A stretch of 64,000 bases of DNA, taken from the NCBI GenBank assembly GCA_028696165.1, contig JAQVHQ010000005.1, positions 1-64,000 of the forward strand. Direction: 5' to 3'. Numbering within the stretch: the first letter of the stretch is position 1; each line of letters begins with the position of its first letter. Shown here one piece after another: positions 35,501 through 40,063 of the stretch. Source of the stretch: Lachnospiraceae bacterium. GTDB lineage: Bacteria; Bacillota; Clostridia; Lachnospirales; Lachnospiraceae. The translations under genes were made by a program, and so were the position numbers. A model generated the notes under the pieces. That model was not told the origin of the DNA, did no database searches, and saw only the letters and a program-made list of their open reading frames with translations.

Positions 35501-38500
35501 ACATTTCCAGCCGGCATGGTAAACTTATATATGCCGGTGGCATCAGGTGTAACTGTTATAATAGTGGTTCTCTCCGGCAATGTAATTTCAGCCTTCAGAG
35601 TTCCTGCTTTTATCTGCCAGTCCTTTACAGGATTTACAGTAATAATAATATCCTTACCAGCATCCGCTGAAGGGACGTTGGTTAGTAATGCTCCTCCTGC
35701 ACTTGGGGTAATATTAATCGTATACGCTCCGGTACTATTGTCCTGAGCCTGTTTCGCACTATCCTCTGCTGATGAAGTTCCTTCATTAAACAAGTCCTCT
35801 AATCCCATGTTGGAATCGTCGGTATCCTTTTCGTCATATAAATCTTCAAATCCTGATTCTTCCTCGGCCTCGCCCTCTTTTAACTGGGCAAATACTGCCT
35901 TTAACTGTACAGGAGATTCCGGCATCACAAAGGTGTAATTTCCTGATTTTGAGGATATATCTATATTCTTTGTCACGTAAGCAGATGAGCCCTGTGGCAG
36001 ATAAGTATAGGTTAATGCTTCTAAGGTATAACCTTTCTTTGGCAGTGCACTAATTGTGATTATCTGTCCTGCTTCACTCTTTGCCGGCGCAGTCAGACTT
36101 CCATTTTCCACTGCATCTGAAGTCAGGTTATATCCCGGTGCTCCATCTATTTTGTTCTGGACGGTTCCTAATTTTGCCTGTACATCAGCAGTGAGTTTTG
36201 ATGAAGCGAAACTTAACAATCTGCTGATTAAGGTACTGACTGAAGTAATACTGGAAGGATTTCCAATTGCCTCGCCTAATGCGCTGCTTGGTGTAGCGCT
36301 TGTGGCATTGGTGGTTGTGATTTCAGTGGCATTGGACTTTACGTTGATGTGATTGCCTGCGGTAAGATTGGCATTGCCGATGACACAGCTTTTCACATTC
36401 TGTACTGCAACCGCCACTGCAAAGAACCCGCCGAAGTTAGCACCCGGCATTGCACTTTTCATAGCTTTTGTTATGAGACTGGTTTTGCCGTTTGCTGTGA
36501 GATTAATATCTCCGCCTGCAGTAATATTTCCTGCTACTTCTACTAAAGTATCATCTACCCCTACAGATACAGCAAGGGCTAGTGGTATCCATCCGGTAGT
36601 TGCACTGGTTAGGACACGGATATCAGAATCAGCATTTAAATCTACGCTTCCTCCAGCACTTAAGACTGCACTGGCTCCCACTTTAATGATAGAGCTTATC
36701 ACAGCTATACTCACTGCAATCGGTACAAAAAGCATGGCTGCCAGGGAATTCGATGCTTCCATGACTGCTGTTGCTTTCGTAACTGCCTTGATACTTCCAC
36801 CGGCAATCACCGTACCTAATATATGGATAAATGCATCTCCAACTTTGACATTTACAAAATTAATACCTGATACAAATGGTATCATAGCTGCTGTCTGTTT
36901 GGAGACTGCAGATAAAGAAACTTCCTCGGCAGCGTTTATCTTTGCCCCTTCTTTGATGGTAATTCCTGTGGAACTTTTCACATCAAAGAAACTCACATTA
37001 TAGGAGGCATCCTCCACGCCTAATTTTTCAGTTACTACATTATTGGCATCAATGGTAAAGAGTGCATCATCATCACTGGCAATCAGGGTAATATTCTGTC
37101 CTTTTATTTCCTCTGAAATTGTGATATGACGCCCTGAGAATATGATATTTAAGGCTTCCGCAATCACTTTACCTATGGTCAAATCACCTGAACTTTTAAT
37201 ATAGAAATTAGTCAGGAAACCATTACCGTTAATTGTCAGATTCTCCACTTTTCCAGTGTTTAGGATATAGTCTGCAAATGCCTGTGATGCCTGATAAGTA
37301 TTATTCACAATATCCGATTCTTTCACAACTACTGTGCTTTTATTTTTCAGTTCATCAGAAAAATTTTCTGTTTCAAGCGCCTGTATTTTTAAAAGTTTTC
37401 CATTATCTGCTTCTAAAACGATTTTGGTGAGCGCCTGGGGAAGAGATTTTTCTACACTGTGCAGTGTACTCTGTGCTTTAAGTGCTCCGGTAAGATGTAA
37501 TTTATCGATTCCGTTTTCTCCGCTTAAATTTATCTGATTTAACACAGCAGCAATGGAAGTATCGATTTCTATCCTGTCATCTCCATTTCCGGTTTTCACT
37601 ACAACTGATGCCGGGGTTGCTTCTGCCGCAGTACTGTCTCCGCTTAAAACAACTGTGTCATTGCCCTCTGCGGTACTTATCTGCACCTGGGAACCATCCT
37701 TTAATATGACATTAAACTGATCATTATTCTCTGACCCATAGATTTCTACTATGGCATCCTTCGCACTGATGGTTTTTCCAAGAGACAGATATAATCCTGC
37801 CAGAATCGTATTGATTCCGTCTATGGTAATATTACCATCTACATTGGCTGTTCCTGCACCATTTTCATAGATTACGATGTCACCGTCTTCGGTTATATGG
37901 TAGGAATCCTTCGCCAGCAGATAGAGCGTAAAATCATCCTTCAGATTTAACTCTGCTTTTTGAATGGCAATATCACCGGTATATGTTCCGGGTGTAATAT
38001 CCACTACAATCGACTTTGTATCTGTGCCTGCATCTGCCAATGCTTTTTCCACAGCTTTCTTGATGGCACTCTCAACAATTGTGGTCTCCGTAATTGTTCC
38101 GTCTGGATTCTGCGTTTTATTAACGGTAGCATTGGTATATGGGGTAGCGCTCTTGTCCACTCCTGTCTCTGTCCTTTTGTGCACGATGGAGGCTGTGCCC
38201 TCCGGTATTGCTATTTCCGATGTATGGTCTATATCATCTAAACCTGTACCTATAGAATCAGCAAGACCTTCAGGTGCTTCCGGATTATCCGGATCACTCA
38301 CGTCGCCCTCTGCCGTTGGTGTCAATGCACTGTCTGCCGCTGATACTGATGATTCTTTTGCCACCGGCTGACTTGCTGGTTCCGGCTGACTTGCTGGCTC
38401 CGGCTGACTTGCTGGTTCCGGCTGACTTGCTGGCTCCGGCTGACTTGCTGGCTCCGGCTGGCTTGCTGGTTCCGGCTGACTTGCTGGCTCCGGCTGGCCT

Positions 38501-38685
38501 ACTGGCTCCGATGATTGAACTGACACCGTATCTGCTGCGGATTGTTCCTGCACAACACTTCCTTCTGTCTGGACCGGCGTATTTTCCTGTCCATATACCA
38601 CACTGGGAATAAACATGAACAATAGCGCACATACCACATATGCGAACACAGATTTGGTCTTTTTCCTCTTACTTTTTATGTCCAT
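14518..38685 (-). CDS. Giant secreted, wall-anchored beta-repeat surface protein (about 8,055 residues)
   Basis: One uninterrupted 24,168-nt gene. The ATG at 38685 follows GAGAGGA by six bases; an in-frame TTG at 38691 would abut that site. Layout by residue: signal peptide 1-32 (basic start, hydrophobic core, VYG|QEN); seven PEPASQ repeats 65-106; beta-helix-like PGTYTGDI region ~185-315; four RTX-like motifs 317-396 (GSENNDQF, AEGNDTVVL, GNGDDRIEI, GENGIDKL); about 60 modules (~580-5690) of the form hydrophobic GxGxAVAV strand, NxTxAYIG, then GDIxIxA. Interruptions are InlB/bacterial-repeat-like segments (852-1076, 1163-1540, 2266-2455), a PGTT linker (1658-1681), Ser/Asn-rich linkers, and a helical insert (~2016-2157). 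A hydrophobic helical segment (5701-5751), a non-repeat domain (~6060-6900), GNVG/GSIG beta repeats, a coiled coil (7552-7727) and a VDTGD-hydrophobic-RSCRRVRR tail (8021-8055) follow. The body resembles leukotoxin/haemagglutinin-type adhesins. A role in adhesion or a surface fibril is inferred. Confidence 0.93.
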   Translation of the reverse strand: MDIKSKRKKTKSVFAYVVCALLFMFIPSVVYGQENTPVQTEGSVVQEQSAADTVSVQSSEPVGQPEPASQPEPASQPEPASQPEPASQPEPASQPEPASQPEPASQPVAKESSVSAADSALTPTAEGDVSDPDNPEAPEGLADSIGTGLDDIDHTSEIAIPEGTASIVHKRTETGVDKSATPYTNATVNKTQNPDGTITETTIVESAIKKAVEKALADAGTDTKSIVVDITPGTYTGDIAIQKAELNLKDDFTLYLLAKDSYHITEDGDIVIYENGAGTANVDGNITIDGINTILAGLYLSLGKTISAKDAIVEIYGSENNDQFNVILKDGSQVQISTAEGNDTVVLSGDSTAAEATPASVVVKTGNGDDRIEIDTSIAAVLNQINLSGENGIDKLHLTGALKAQSTLHSVEKSLPQALTKIVLEADNGKLLKIQALETENFSDELKNKSTVVVKESDIVNNTYQASQAFADYILNTGKVENLTINGNGFLTNFYIKSSGDLTIGKVIAEALNIIFSGRHITISEEIKGQNITLIASDDDALFTIDANNVVTEKLGVEDASYNVSFFDVKSSTGITIKEGAKINAAEEVSLSAVSKQTAAMIPFVSGINFVNVKVGDAFIHILGTVIAGGSIKAVTKATAVMEASNSLAAMLFVPIAVSIAVISSIIKVGASAVLSAGGSVDLNADSDIRVLTSATTGWIPLALAVSVGVDDTLVEVAGNITAGGDINLTANGKTSLITKAMKSAMPGANFGGFFAVAVAVQNVKSCVIGNANLTAGNHINVKSNATEITTTNATSATPSSALGEAIGNPSSITSVSTLISRLLSFASSKLTADVQAKLGTVQNKIDGAPGYNLTSDAVENGSLTAPAKSEAGQIITISALPKKGYTLEALTYTYLPQGSSAYVTKNIDISSKSGNYTFVMPESPVQLKAVFAQLKEGEAEEESGFEDLYDEKDTDDSNMGLEDLFNEGTSSAEDSAKQAQDNSTGAYTINITPSAGGALLTNVPSADAGKDIIITVNPVKDWQIKAGTLKAEITLPERTTIITVTPDATGIYKFTMPAGNVTLKAEFEAITPGTQNAAKPSTRSSSSVSGALAVSIVTNNNRAYIDTTGTIKANGDINVLADAVTRAVSLADASTVGSTASQAPMNPTPAGESNQPEISFEQHKGILTVNTTSNGKITIDTNQEIGPSKYPALNMTNVVAFTVTPRTGYGLTEGSLKAVLTYTLEGILKTEELNIENRGNGKYTFVIQAADLSVLGSDAKVILDAQFEAIPHNVSLSPKEGTTDTDGTVSTTTTTAKEGDKVVLEVTVSAGFKPVFTLNGSSVTMLFEDGTYGFLMPGEDAVIQYSFAEKGYEVKTTEQQKADLVLSDSKADVGEIITVSLSDAAKAAGKSLTKITAQIVYIDFLTGEDADTEDIAVDGLRVTVPAAIDGTNGYIRITGEFGEKSYPVTVDAAIVNGVILTDGKADGSDTLIFKVTPQAGYKLQEESFKITVVDGSITSINTIRKDLAGIYEFKLPPINSTDPKLVSISVTAAFVKDPDYTGLNVSPVSLGVGINVSVTNHKNQAYIKNGTIDSKGLHISAVSGTSDSKIISEATSKAGYSTGAIGVGGAITVHVASAKTKAVLGTKAVYNLDDGNVSVKASSTESFKTIATATNAPANTTPGTTPGTTPGTTPGTPSTPQLAVVGVGAGIAVSVEGVDVIAAIEKGAALNLSSPLNSVEVIASHTGNEITEATAGSSGGISIAPALAVNVSGVYVSAMLGNAKVPIKAVNDVTIEATNTMTRQMAANAAAAGIAVGVGAAFGISVVNDSASSILRRSVSEAKNIKVDAVGKSSLKSTVRAGANGALSNRPASSQTGSGNTGSGESGTPAADDPEPASQSESDAQADKAIQSGSKLSNQTGSKNANSQSVSSMSNGRQTAQTTEGSIQVAAAFALNIQSNKSEAVIENNIQVKADDTILVQTINETDASIMANGSASRSRIGVGVAVAINIVNYDNLAHVEDASATSGNLIIRALMEEPKKTDDRNEEKKTQEKDEANMTLHERVEAALTQLVNHLAETMGFPSLIAGAESDPTVMTFLISTIADMVKAMEDSVRSVLGPAAAITQIKNMLQVGVAETFKAKAAVLLRDLGRALTTNALDAISYWANLKLVKEDYGPTHNIITQAVAGAGASLVGVAGSAAIAVVHGDTKAYLGKVTSNAKYPVAVTKDLILLAKAVQFEDTTASAAVTAGGMADKNLTAGANADAGSGTGAANQHESSQSGSIVIGSMTNGGMVVSSNQSTGSTIIITATADEGYKVGNVQAKRGSNGSQVEVKFNAQTQKYEFVMPKLEEGETITLTASFEEDLHKVDGAIKNAGAGGQGTATVIVTTDSNTGSETGASAVSSGKMSDRVYVTVTLAKQQAIESMKYTYTVEGRFYEKDIVTLEDPVANTYTFYMPDADVTILVSIKQDPNSQGTQGVPVTSLLGQSIGVGASFGFTFSYMTVEAYVGDNRKVTTGIVSIEANAVHDGETITVAGTDPLNTEGVYTPDRAKSISLDASAAVTYINNKISAYAGKGTNITTTGQDTIEYIDANGQKQKTNIYIYAVQKGSTLTQASGFAMGKLASVGAAVSVNIINSDVTSAFYGTGSAPYGSVSIIAYTYNEDDSRAAATAMGADMKRYVDKFQKAGDTAETTANDITSGNTFAGTSNQGTNANNQTAGTINNGIDANRDSQSQTPNTNQANNNLPLSQNVIRGQDVKTEGTDKTAATTDKANEASKNQVDGNQAGEKDANGNPKNPNKTISGNTPTVGAVSMQIAAAVGLNITNHVADAVMSGVIKAKNLTILADNNGNFMTLGTGAAITQALNSNAIGAGIAISVNKNRAHAWLDGSYDSEETGVGDVIIKAELTQNMDGRYKGLLGAQAIAGAASGNGSKASVSGAVAIIVSKSETSAILKKDSVIHHASDITVDASDKSKLAVRAGAVSYSKGAAVGAGFSFALIYAYNKVNASVEDNVRIENVNSVTINAEKIRVDFSDYETALGLKNLISDSTGTEVAGSEKGLVDIKKNGSSYSVTINASTDKVLDAVNLFNFLSSTNYYAEAIAGAINPGAMGMATVGGSVAMVFFYNTTEALIGKNVVIITARDVAVKAAEDLTARIIAGALSVSASKTGAGITIGFSYNEDLVKSEVGEGTVITSTGGTYTQSADARVDSIVITVAASVSTTGNSIGGAIDAIAQNTKVEAKIRPSAVITADGDISITASLDDFLLLAALAASGSGNIAGGGTVAVIVTESSVEAQVMGLSENQVPGEIYQATKLVSKNGSIIIKAITKECLADALASASASTVNSIAGVLGVLVAMSKTTAQAGDYVVLRADKDITILAQAEAKNVVIMMALSAGGQLAVGLTININVFNRTITASVGSNVVLNAENGSILISAEGTDWSLMIVLAAGAAPSLTAAAGTIPVVVTNNHVYAGIGENTKDSSEYVILAGEDVRIHANLDSHLYLIGGGIAASAANGVGITISSAIADNDVKAAIANQVRVITKNGSIYVTADSKEYVIMVSIGAGVSGTIGVAGVINTLVVKNKTTAVIGNRTHLISGREYQSQSQTPENKGDIKVEADDESHILNIAGALGISGTVGVGATIVTMVLDKQVAAYIGEAGIVNTITASGNVKISATADDFLFLLAVSFGASGANAVAAGGNVLVFENDITAYLGGDVSVKSSLDIQAQSKSSLYDIAVSAAGSGTIAAGGNAVINYYDGNTRAFILEQSIIHAGKEVRINAESVEFITSDNAGIYGSGVASVSGTVNIVITNIETKAYTENYVTLTSASLYISAQDEYEFIGTSVSAAAAGTTGVGVAAMVSVINNTIIANIGKNNMIRTDSGDVSVQAVSNREIRMYSGSLGFGASAAGVGVTLMVTVAGGKLTQDASDALIYGNTENKATVCFKPEQLMSDMSQNSHSEAGSYYQKYQDDENLNLSKCIEGDGIHQSQTTVGSDTADQKGFDAHTGYYDSTIDADYENESTPGKDFQIDENQNKDLEDASNLGTSQPAYKSKDTTQAYIDKDTIVESQSSIFVNAYDNLIADMVGTSAAGGMYAGVGVVIPIVVLYSNVLAYAAEGSILQGADSIEITARAGSVSMDDNRDNSQLSSELNKNVSEENQAEKIKLDKLAIRVISVGVGGGMIGVAASVAVLTVSSNVYAYLEGSVTGAKYLKIEAAMEYPLILAATLNLAGGGTAVSVSVASVDFNGKVKASIQKDAQVADVDSLRVYSETIINIVSAASSVSGGIISGNGAVALAINNLNQQTFIGQGVRIQNAGIIHVAAHSHTDARTYLLGMSGGSTAVGINTAIAILQPTILTYIGSTPYGQIENGAQGSQTGNIKSEHVLVENQVDSDALSTILSVSAGGMAAGGSVLLVFNRTKAYAAIYRMSVSASGDIKVSAGMNSVAKSLAGAGTVGATAVGITISYVQLQAENYAWIDTNGAAIYGRDIAVSAGNENMKNRAHAQADAVTANVGAVAVGINTAVADNKSVNAAGIQGSGTLHAEQLLDVHAYTMADAKVRMIGIDAGAVNVAVSIAVAVLRSLQTASVTDSVVRAGELRVVSVLNQTDKDSEKDTAVAEMLTGSGNITNVRANVAVAYGRSKSIAIVDSQSTGNVTVGSYGNAGTKVSVSNITLTKQGSQFSAVLIAALAYAQGEFRAQLLTEGSQGMDINVKDITVETIYMTRAITILTPSKGGVSIGNIGIKVNLAIALNQSNAEASIRGSYYNPGILHAENVLVRVTGEATARSEIKAPVITVENITVAANAAYANLMAEQYAFIDSLKLINGSNVTVDARLNQGSDTPAGAEAILGGNGIPGKTADGNSVSIAFTFIEGKANTAVALADGKNRAWIENTSIIVSGDILVNVSGNSIARADIYQESASIGFAGVGVNVLYAKAEGDFKAYISMNETIIDAGNITVSSQFVSDAYARSIQPAYGSAEISGFDMDINTAYAHTGTMVETYVKGNGKITSTGNMNIRSEGSAKAISEIAAPMISVSNTDLAANVAEAIIEMFIATYAEGIIIGVNNLCVNSDTQLTADAKAQGGQITVSISKLGYNKTKSDVNINQSAYLKNVDMTGGTLHVSSHIHDSLSHAVTGASGRKAGLGGIKSEINQVEAFAYVLNKAYLDRVVTHMTGDVSVEAITNMIVKAETTDPSISAGILAGNGIDVSTEAYSDTIAQVTGNSQIQADNYTMIAKDILRVEALYNTPKLSVEGLTVNVVKAANKVNRQRVLAQVTEGNSMITRQSIGIHAVTELTANARTTDTVGVSFANIGAYEITNIIDESRADAVINGILTAGLDIIIYAQSILIADAYTAASHGGFIDIYPDSRAVNEVKNQTADINIGRNTVISSLGEKDGITKYGEIILKTNVETRLTAQIEQNQYAMGAYGAVAAVNSLTRNSMITVNDHAILKAFYGDITIQSGGTLNDEYGNVTRPGNHAQLQAKATMTNGGIASGGKGPKAGNTLNSQCIITINPGVSITAIYGELYMEASGSSDLYAYAYRKVYALGASNESRTDTRVNEQVLITIGQTGGEFVYINAGKTHILARISTQNITGYAISYTGSANSKTSAKSYMEVNNQVNVNIQNADIGGIEALEIMAVVEKMNLLSRTYAEIIGFTGKVSALSGITGASNASVNIGISGTWQDTHLRTKNLTIYAASPEVSGSTVNRDATAIANTVVNYVWETVKVVTEEVCKKVSKIPLIGWIVKWVIKTVVSWVDVLVKYVLYSDANQEVEGTFDSNGIVWLNAGVHIGGAAAGMYLDIRKDGTVLYVGMDSAIESAEDLIYEKTEEHITLNRLFNDDTGYVSITGKQGLDAKVLLYDNSYLPNINIENDSQLSLYLTQIQMNNGMAEQPEIRVNGGNIRFIYTDEIPNLTIRNLQDSNLTFENILDAGDGKVWIILNGGALNTTQTGDKKAAVYANWLTVTGAGSIGSEENHFRAYMFQIAKIPGIAGVLADMQERETRVDIQAAGNIYLDLYHVIANLENDTSKVGEPKLNLNRIHAGNTLYLTIGQTQSLIYQDTGFGEEIEVSLPKSSMSYVIITDAANEFGENQAVRLKDSDGTDTGFYLTKEGMITLDRDMTAIDGTVYKTYEDDWYKYYNLPNSVIVLTDAKTGKLISITTEDNSGNIRASYDFSKILFEKDRDGNVTSITFNSDTTDTEYYYHITYDEQGNAFMKIGTNGASTYITQDENSLGWVLPNGIIVYYRQLFLDTEGNIIDATLIGKSAAGNYLYVLEDILSNRDKYHVIELKVQENGISTFVEGYLYTKQQIRDIAYSNYEIYMKVRDAIKAVEAKLEELLSKRNSAGSGSISELEKNITAWIAGQTNPQACAEAIAKAIQKALQEQITGNYKIQVNVIFQTEKINTAGPFEQPVYITRLKNLSITAELFDGISTGIPGEETAQTGGNAEKFETFTKEFSNLNMVITDMLALGAEYKTESEAGTKRIGADDYIDGFELGKISGSKLDIYIHLVMNAVGDRTTISLTADNRFYQFELEEVVLKGEGTGMYQMKVQDTTGMGRKELEFYEVLKSLFFKLTANPQDISNSMLKVIVMTMNEETDKGTIIKDGEGAKINGGYYKVDNGYFFVDDADASMEEVYGIYFLENKAAAVFTREGLDEQGNPITIKEVKFIAIEKQNTSDPLSEVKLSISPVMEQKKDADGRLVYDAEGNPVYELMTEDTRVEQGTILYRYAIYYQGVLSGYAYMPEEDAIDSSEVHYVKQYRYIKDIIIITPVTMGNELTGKTTGAIVNYLEETDSFKMLTDSYGFGIISQYIRVVIDNRTGFVAGTIIYLDANGQIIAYYRPDGVFRLYEQGIRDEKELDVESNPESRLENPVYSEYQVTDGRLKVTYSKGSTIKLQELMTGIYVSIDAVEDEYFGGSYFGRNEKGELVLLKTESGTYRSSGTSDEGFDQKPCITIYRADGSIYLTIIQADDEKVVFLLDSGDWIDSDSNTGFIPVPVIRHMEDNTEKDTAVIGNLQGENITIILDSVGSTAEGGNEEIHIRSNNVILGMNHGANVFTETNPLIIAPISGSSTTNLLIVGDEEKLSGEYTAEAYVKVKEGNLSLVKSTVGSDGIVHIIVEMGLNPTAGNIFSEGLTIKDGGMVILDVKDGNVGSQENYFQIDTQEGSKFNILHADDIYLVGMDGSMENSSDLNVVIGSVNGVLYAKNKNNIDITVQTGNMQLGEIISQNKNVRLAAVAGSILNGLPLAVGGGTSDRERAANIRGKQIHLTAGIDIGQSEHSVSVNQYRDEDEYAASRLDAKAQRNLYVAEVTGDFGIGNLYAGNKMGIYAPENILDVREESEIPDSSVGESTLGNIIGNTDKGASNPNSITVNITAGSDVEIISKYGGIGTKTEYMYTKVLGTITAIANQDINIYNYGNLRLIAESANEITNAAASGNLVLSNLEGDFLLGRIYADQDIEVTAKGSIIEGERRNPWTHEEERAQITAGGSIKITAEAGSIGMRDNPLDIDSNAGGQDGLKTLSAYAGKDAYIREITGDVYAGLSKIQGDYELTVPGNLYDSRDTGLEEAVRAQQLANDAKDLAEREQTNTEMLKLHAANLKALYEKALQEADAKKAAYEKTQTETENSRLELEESEREYKELLDNPPDDAASEEEKAIWNRAVNDAKLLVEKLKELNDQLSKTLDAKLAVWKEAQDSAAKAEQIFNEAEAAADLSQAAADRKMEYAKQLQSQAEQMKSYLQDASIQTGGNLLLNAGGEEIQNLSLDVGKNVTVQAPDARKLILRSLRQNLNLKKIEIAEDAKVEILADGNVINAQNQTDSDANLSLLISADSITINSLNGNIGTNKSPITLKVKKIDSAMGKDIYITNEGDLLIGNIHANPETGSVHLRIIGNLSGEEAEHLITGGSIELNVTGNVGSTKTPIRTNTDRLIIKTRNINIDNTALRVDISDTSGNDVSIKTDGHLFGERVVARNLIIWAAGNILLTATVSGDVELESLYGEITFLNAYRLPDDLDGEDEDSIRFLKGVTGRNEVVDTGDRTDLVLWLLLMLVAVGIMVWQIRSCRRVRR
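15505..16030 (-). other. Coiled-coil segment of the giant protein
   Basis: Residues ~7552-7727 switch from beta-repeat composition to a long Ala/Glu/Lys/Gln heptad region: for example EEAVRAQQLANDAKDLAER, ALQEADAKKAAYEKTQ, LLVEKLKELNDQLSKTL. A proline-containing break, NPPDDAASEE, falls in the middle, suggesting two antiparallel helices. It sits between two GNIG-type beta modules near the wall anchor and could act as a stalk or oligomerisation zone. Confidence 0.75.
38368..38493 (-). repeat. 18-bp tandem repeat encoding (PEPASQ)7
   Basis: Seven in-frame 18-nt units (differing mainly GGTTCC / GGCTCC at one codon) encode Pro-Glu-Pro-Ala-Ser-Gln near the mature N-terminus of the giant protein. 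The unit is a multiple of three, so copy number change would alter stalk length without breaking the frame. A further DPEPASQ occurs alone in the linker near residue 1870. Confidence 0.95.
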
Positions 38686-38743
38686 AAGCAATCCTCTCTA
38701 ACCAAATGGTTCTAAATTAATACTTCATTTTCATTCTAATGCT

Positions 38744-39826
38744 CTACTCTGCTGCATTCTCCTGACTCTTTATGATATCCATCTGTTCCAGACAAAGTTC
38801 CTTATTCTCCTGACTTTCTTCGATTAATTCACCCCGTTCTATGGATTTCGCAAAGTCTGCTGTTGCCTCTTCATAGAATCCTGTCGCCATATAACAGATA
38901 CCTCTGTAAAAATAGACTTCTTCCATGGTATCATTGCTGTCAATACAAAAGTCCATGCATTCTTTCGCTTCCTCATAACGTTCCAGATACATAAGTGAAA
39001 CTGCCATAAGATAGTGAATACTTCCGTCATCATCCGCGCCCTGATCCTGTTCATACATACTGCAATCTTCCAGAAGTCCCTCATAATCTTCCATATAGAA
39101 GGAACATCTGGCTCTGCAGATATAAAAAATCTTATCGTAGGTTTCTTTGTCGTCTATTAATTGTGTGTAAATTTCATACGCTCTCTGATAGTCTAGTTCC
39201 TCTTCTTTTTTCACGGCTTCTTCATACATTGCACTCTGTCTCTTTTGTATGGCTTCCTGTTCTTTAAGTTTAGCTTCCTCTTCGCTTTCTCCACCTGCCT
39301 GCTCTGGCTGATTTTTTGTTCTGGTACGAAGCAGGGTAATCTGCTGTGCCAATTCCAGCGATTGACTGGCAAATGCTTCTGCTTCTTCCGGCGAAACTGC
39401 CCTGGTCATAACCTCCTTTCTTCTTTCAGCTGCCTGAATAGATAATCCGGTTCCATAAGATACATAAACTGTAGTAATAAGCATGATTATGGCAATTGAT
39501 GCCGCCGTGATACGAACCCATCTTTTTTTATAAAACTTTGATTCTGTCATAGATTCTTCTAATGTAGTGTTTTCTAATATGGTTTCTTTCGATGTATTTT
39601 CTTTTGATATACTGTCTTTGGATATACTGTCTTTGGATATGCTGTTCTCCGATATGCTGTCTTCTACCATGGTTTTTGATGTTTCCTCTTGTTTAATTCT
39701 TAGCATTTTCTCATAAAAGCCCTTTATCAGACTGTCCTTTTTTACCTGCTTGGAATTCTCGGGTTGATTTTCTATCTGCATGTTCTGCTGAGAATGCTCC
39801 CTCTGTCGCCTTCTCTTCCCTTTCAT
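38744..39826 (-). CDS. Single-pass membrane TPR protein upstream of the giant surface protein
   Basis: A 360-residue protein. A basic, disordered cytoplasmic N-terminus carries a short repeat (ISENSISKDSISKDSISKE, ~58-76). One membrane helix follows (WVRITAASIAIIMLITTVYV, ~107-126), then an external region: a charged helix ~155-215 and tetratricopeptide-like helical pairs (EELDYQRAYEIYTQLI, MAVSLMYLERYEEAKECMDFCI, FYRGICYMATGFYEEATADFAKSIE). TPRs bind other proteins. The stop is 58 nt before the giant protein's start, on the same strand with no terminator between, so the two are probably co-transcribed. A role in assembling, exporting or anchoring the giant protein is inference; no known family name is recognised beyond TPR. 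Confidence 0.85.
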   Translation of the reverse strand: MKGKRRRQREHSQQNMQIENQPENSKQVKKDSLIKGFYEKMLRIKQEETSKTMVEDSISENSISKDSISKDSISKENTSKETILENTTLEESMTESKFYKKRWVRITAASIAIIMLITTVYVSYGTGLSIQAAERRKEVMTRAVSPEEAEAFASQSLELAQQITLLRTRTKNQPEQAGGESEEEAKLKEQEAIQKRQSAMYEEAVKKEEELDYQRAYEIYTQLIDDKETYDKIFYICRARCSFYMEDYEGLLEDCSMYEQDQGADDDGSIHYLMAVSLMYLERYEEAKECMDFCIDSNDTMEEVYFYRGICYMATGFYEEATADFAKSIERGELIEESQENKELCLEQMDIIKSQENAAE

Positions 39827-40063
39827 ATCATATCAACTCCTTCCTTGGAATTATTTTTAGTTTCTATGTCGTTTTATCTGTTATTTTAGCGCATACTTGT
39901 ACTATTATCAGACTATTATATGTAATTCTATTATACATTATTCCTTTTCATCAAAAAAAACCATTCATGTCATTTTCTATCCATTTATACCATTTTATAC
40001 ATATATAAAAGCTTAGATTTGTATCACAAACAAAATGATATATTCAATTCACTTCTAGATTCT

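Noticed and set aside
14566..38612. Many plus-strand open frames of 60-216 codons inside the giant gene (for example 36353-37003 and 33014-33421)
   Set aside because: They are antisense shadows of a single long repeat-rich frame, have no ribosome sites and resemble no family.
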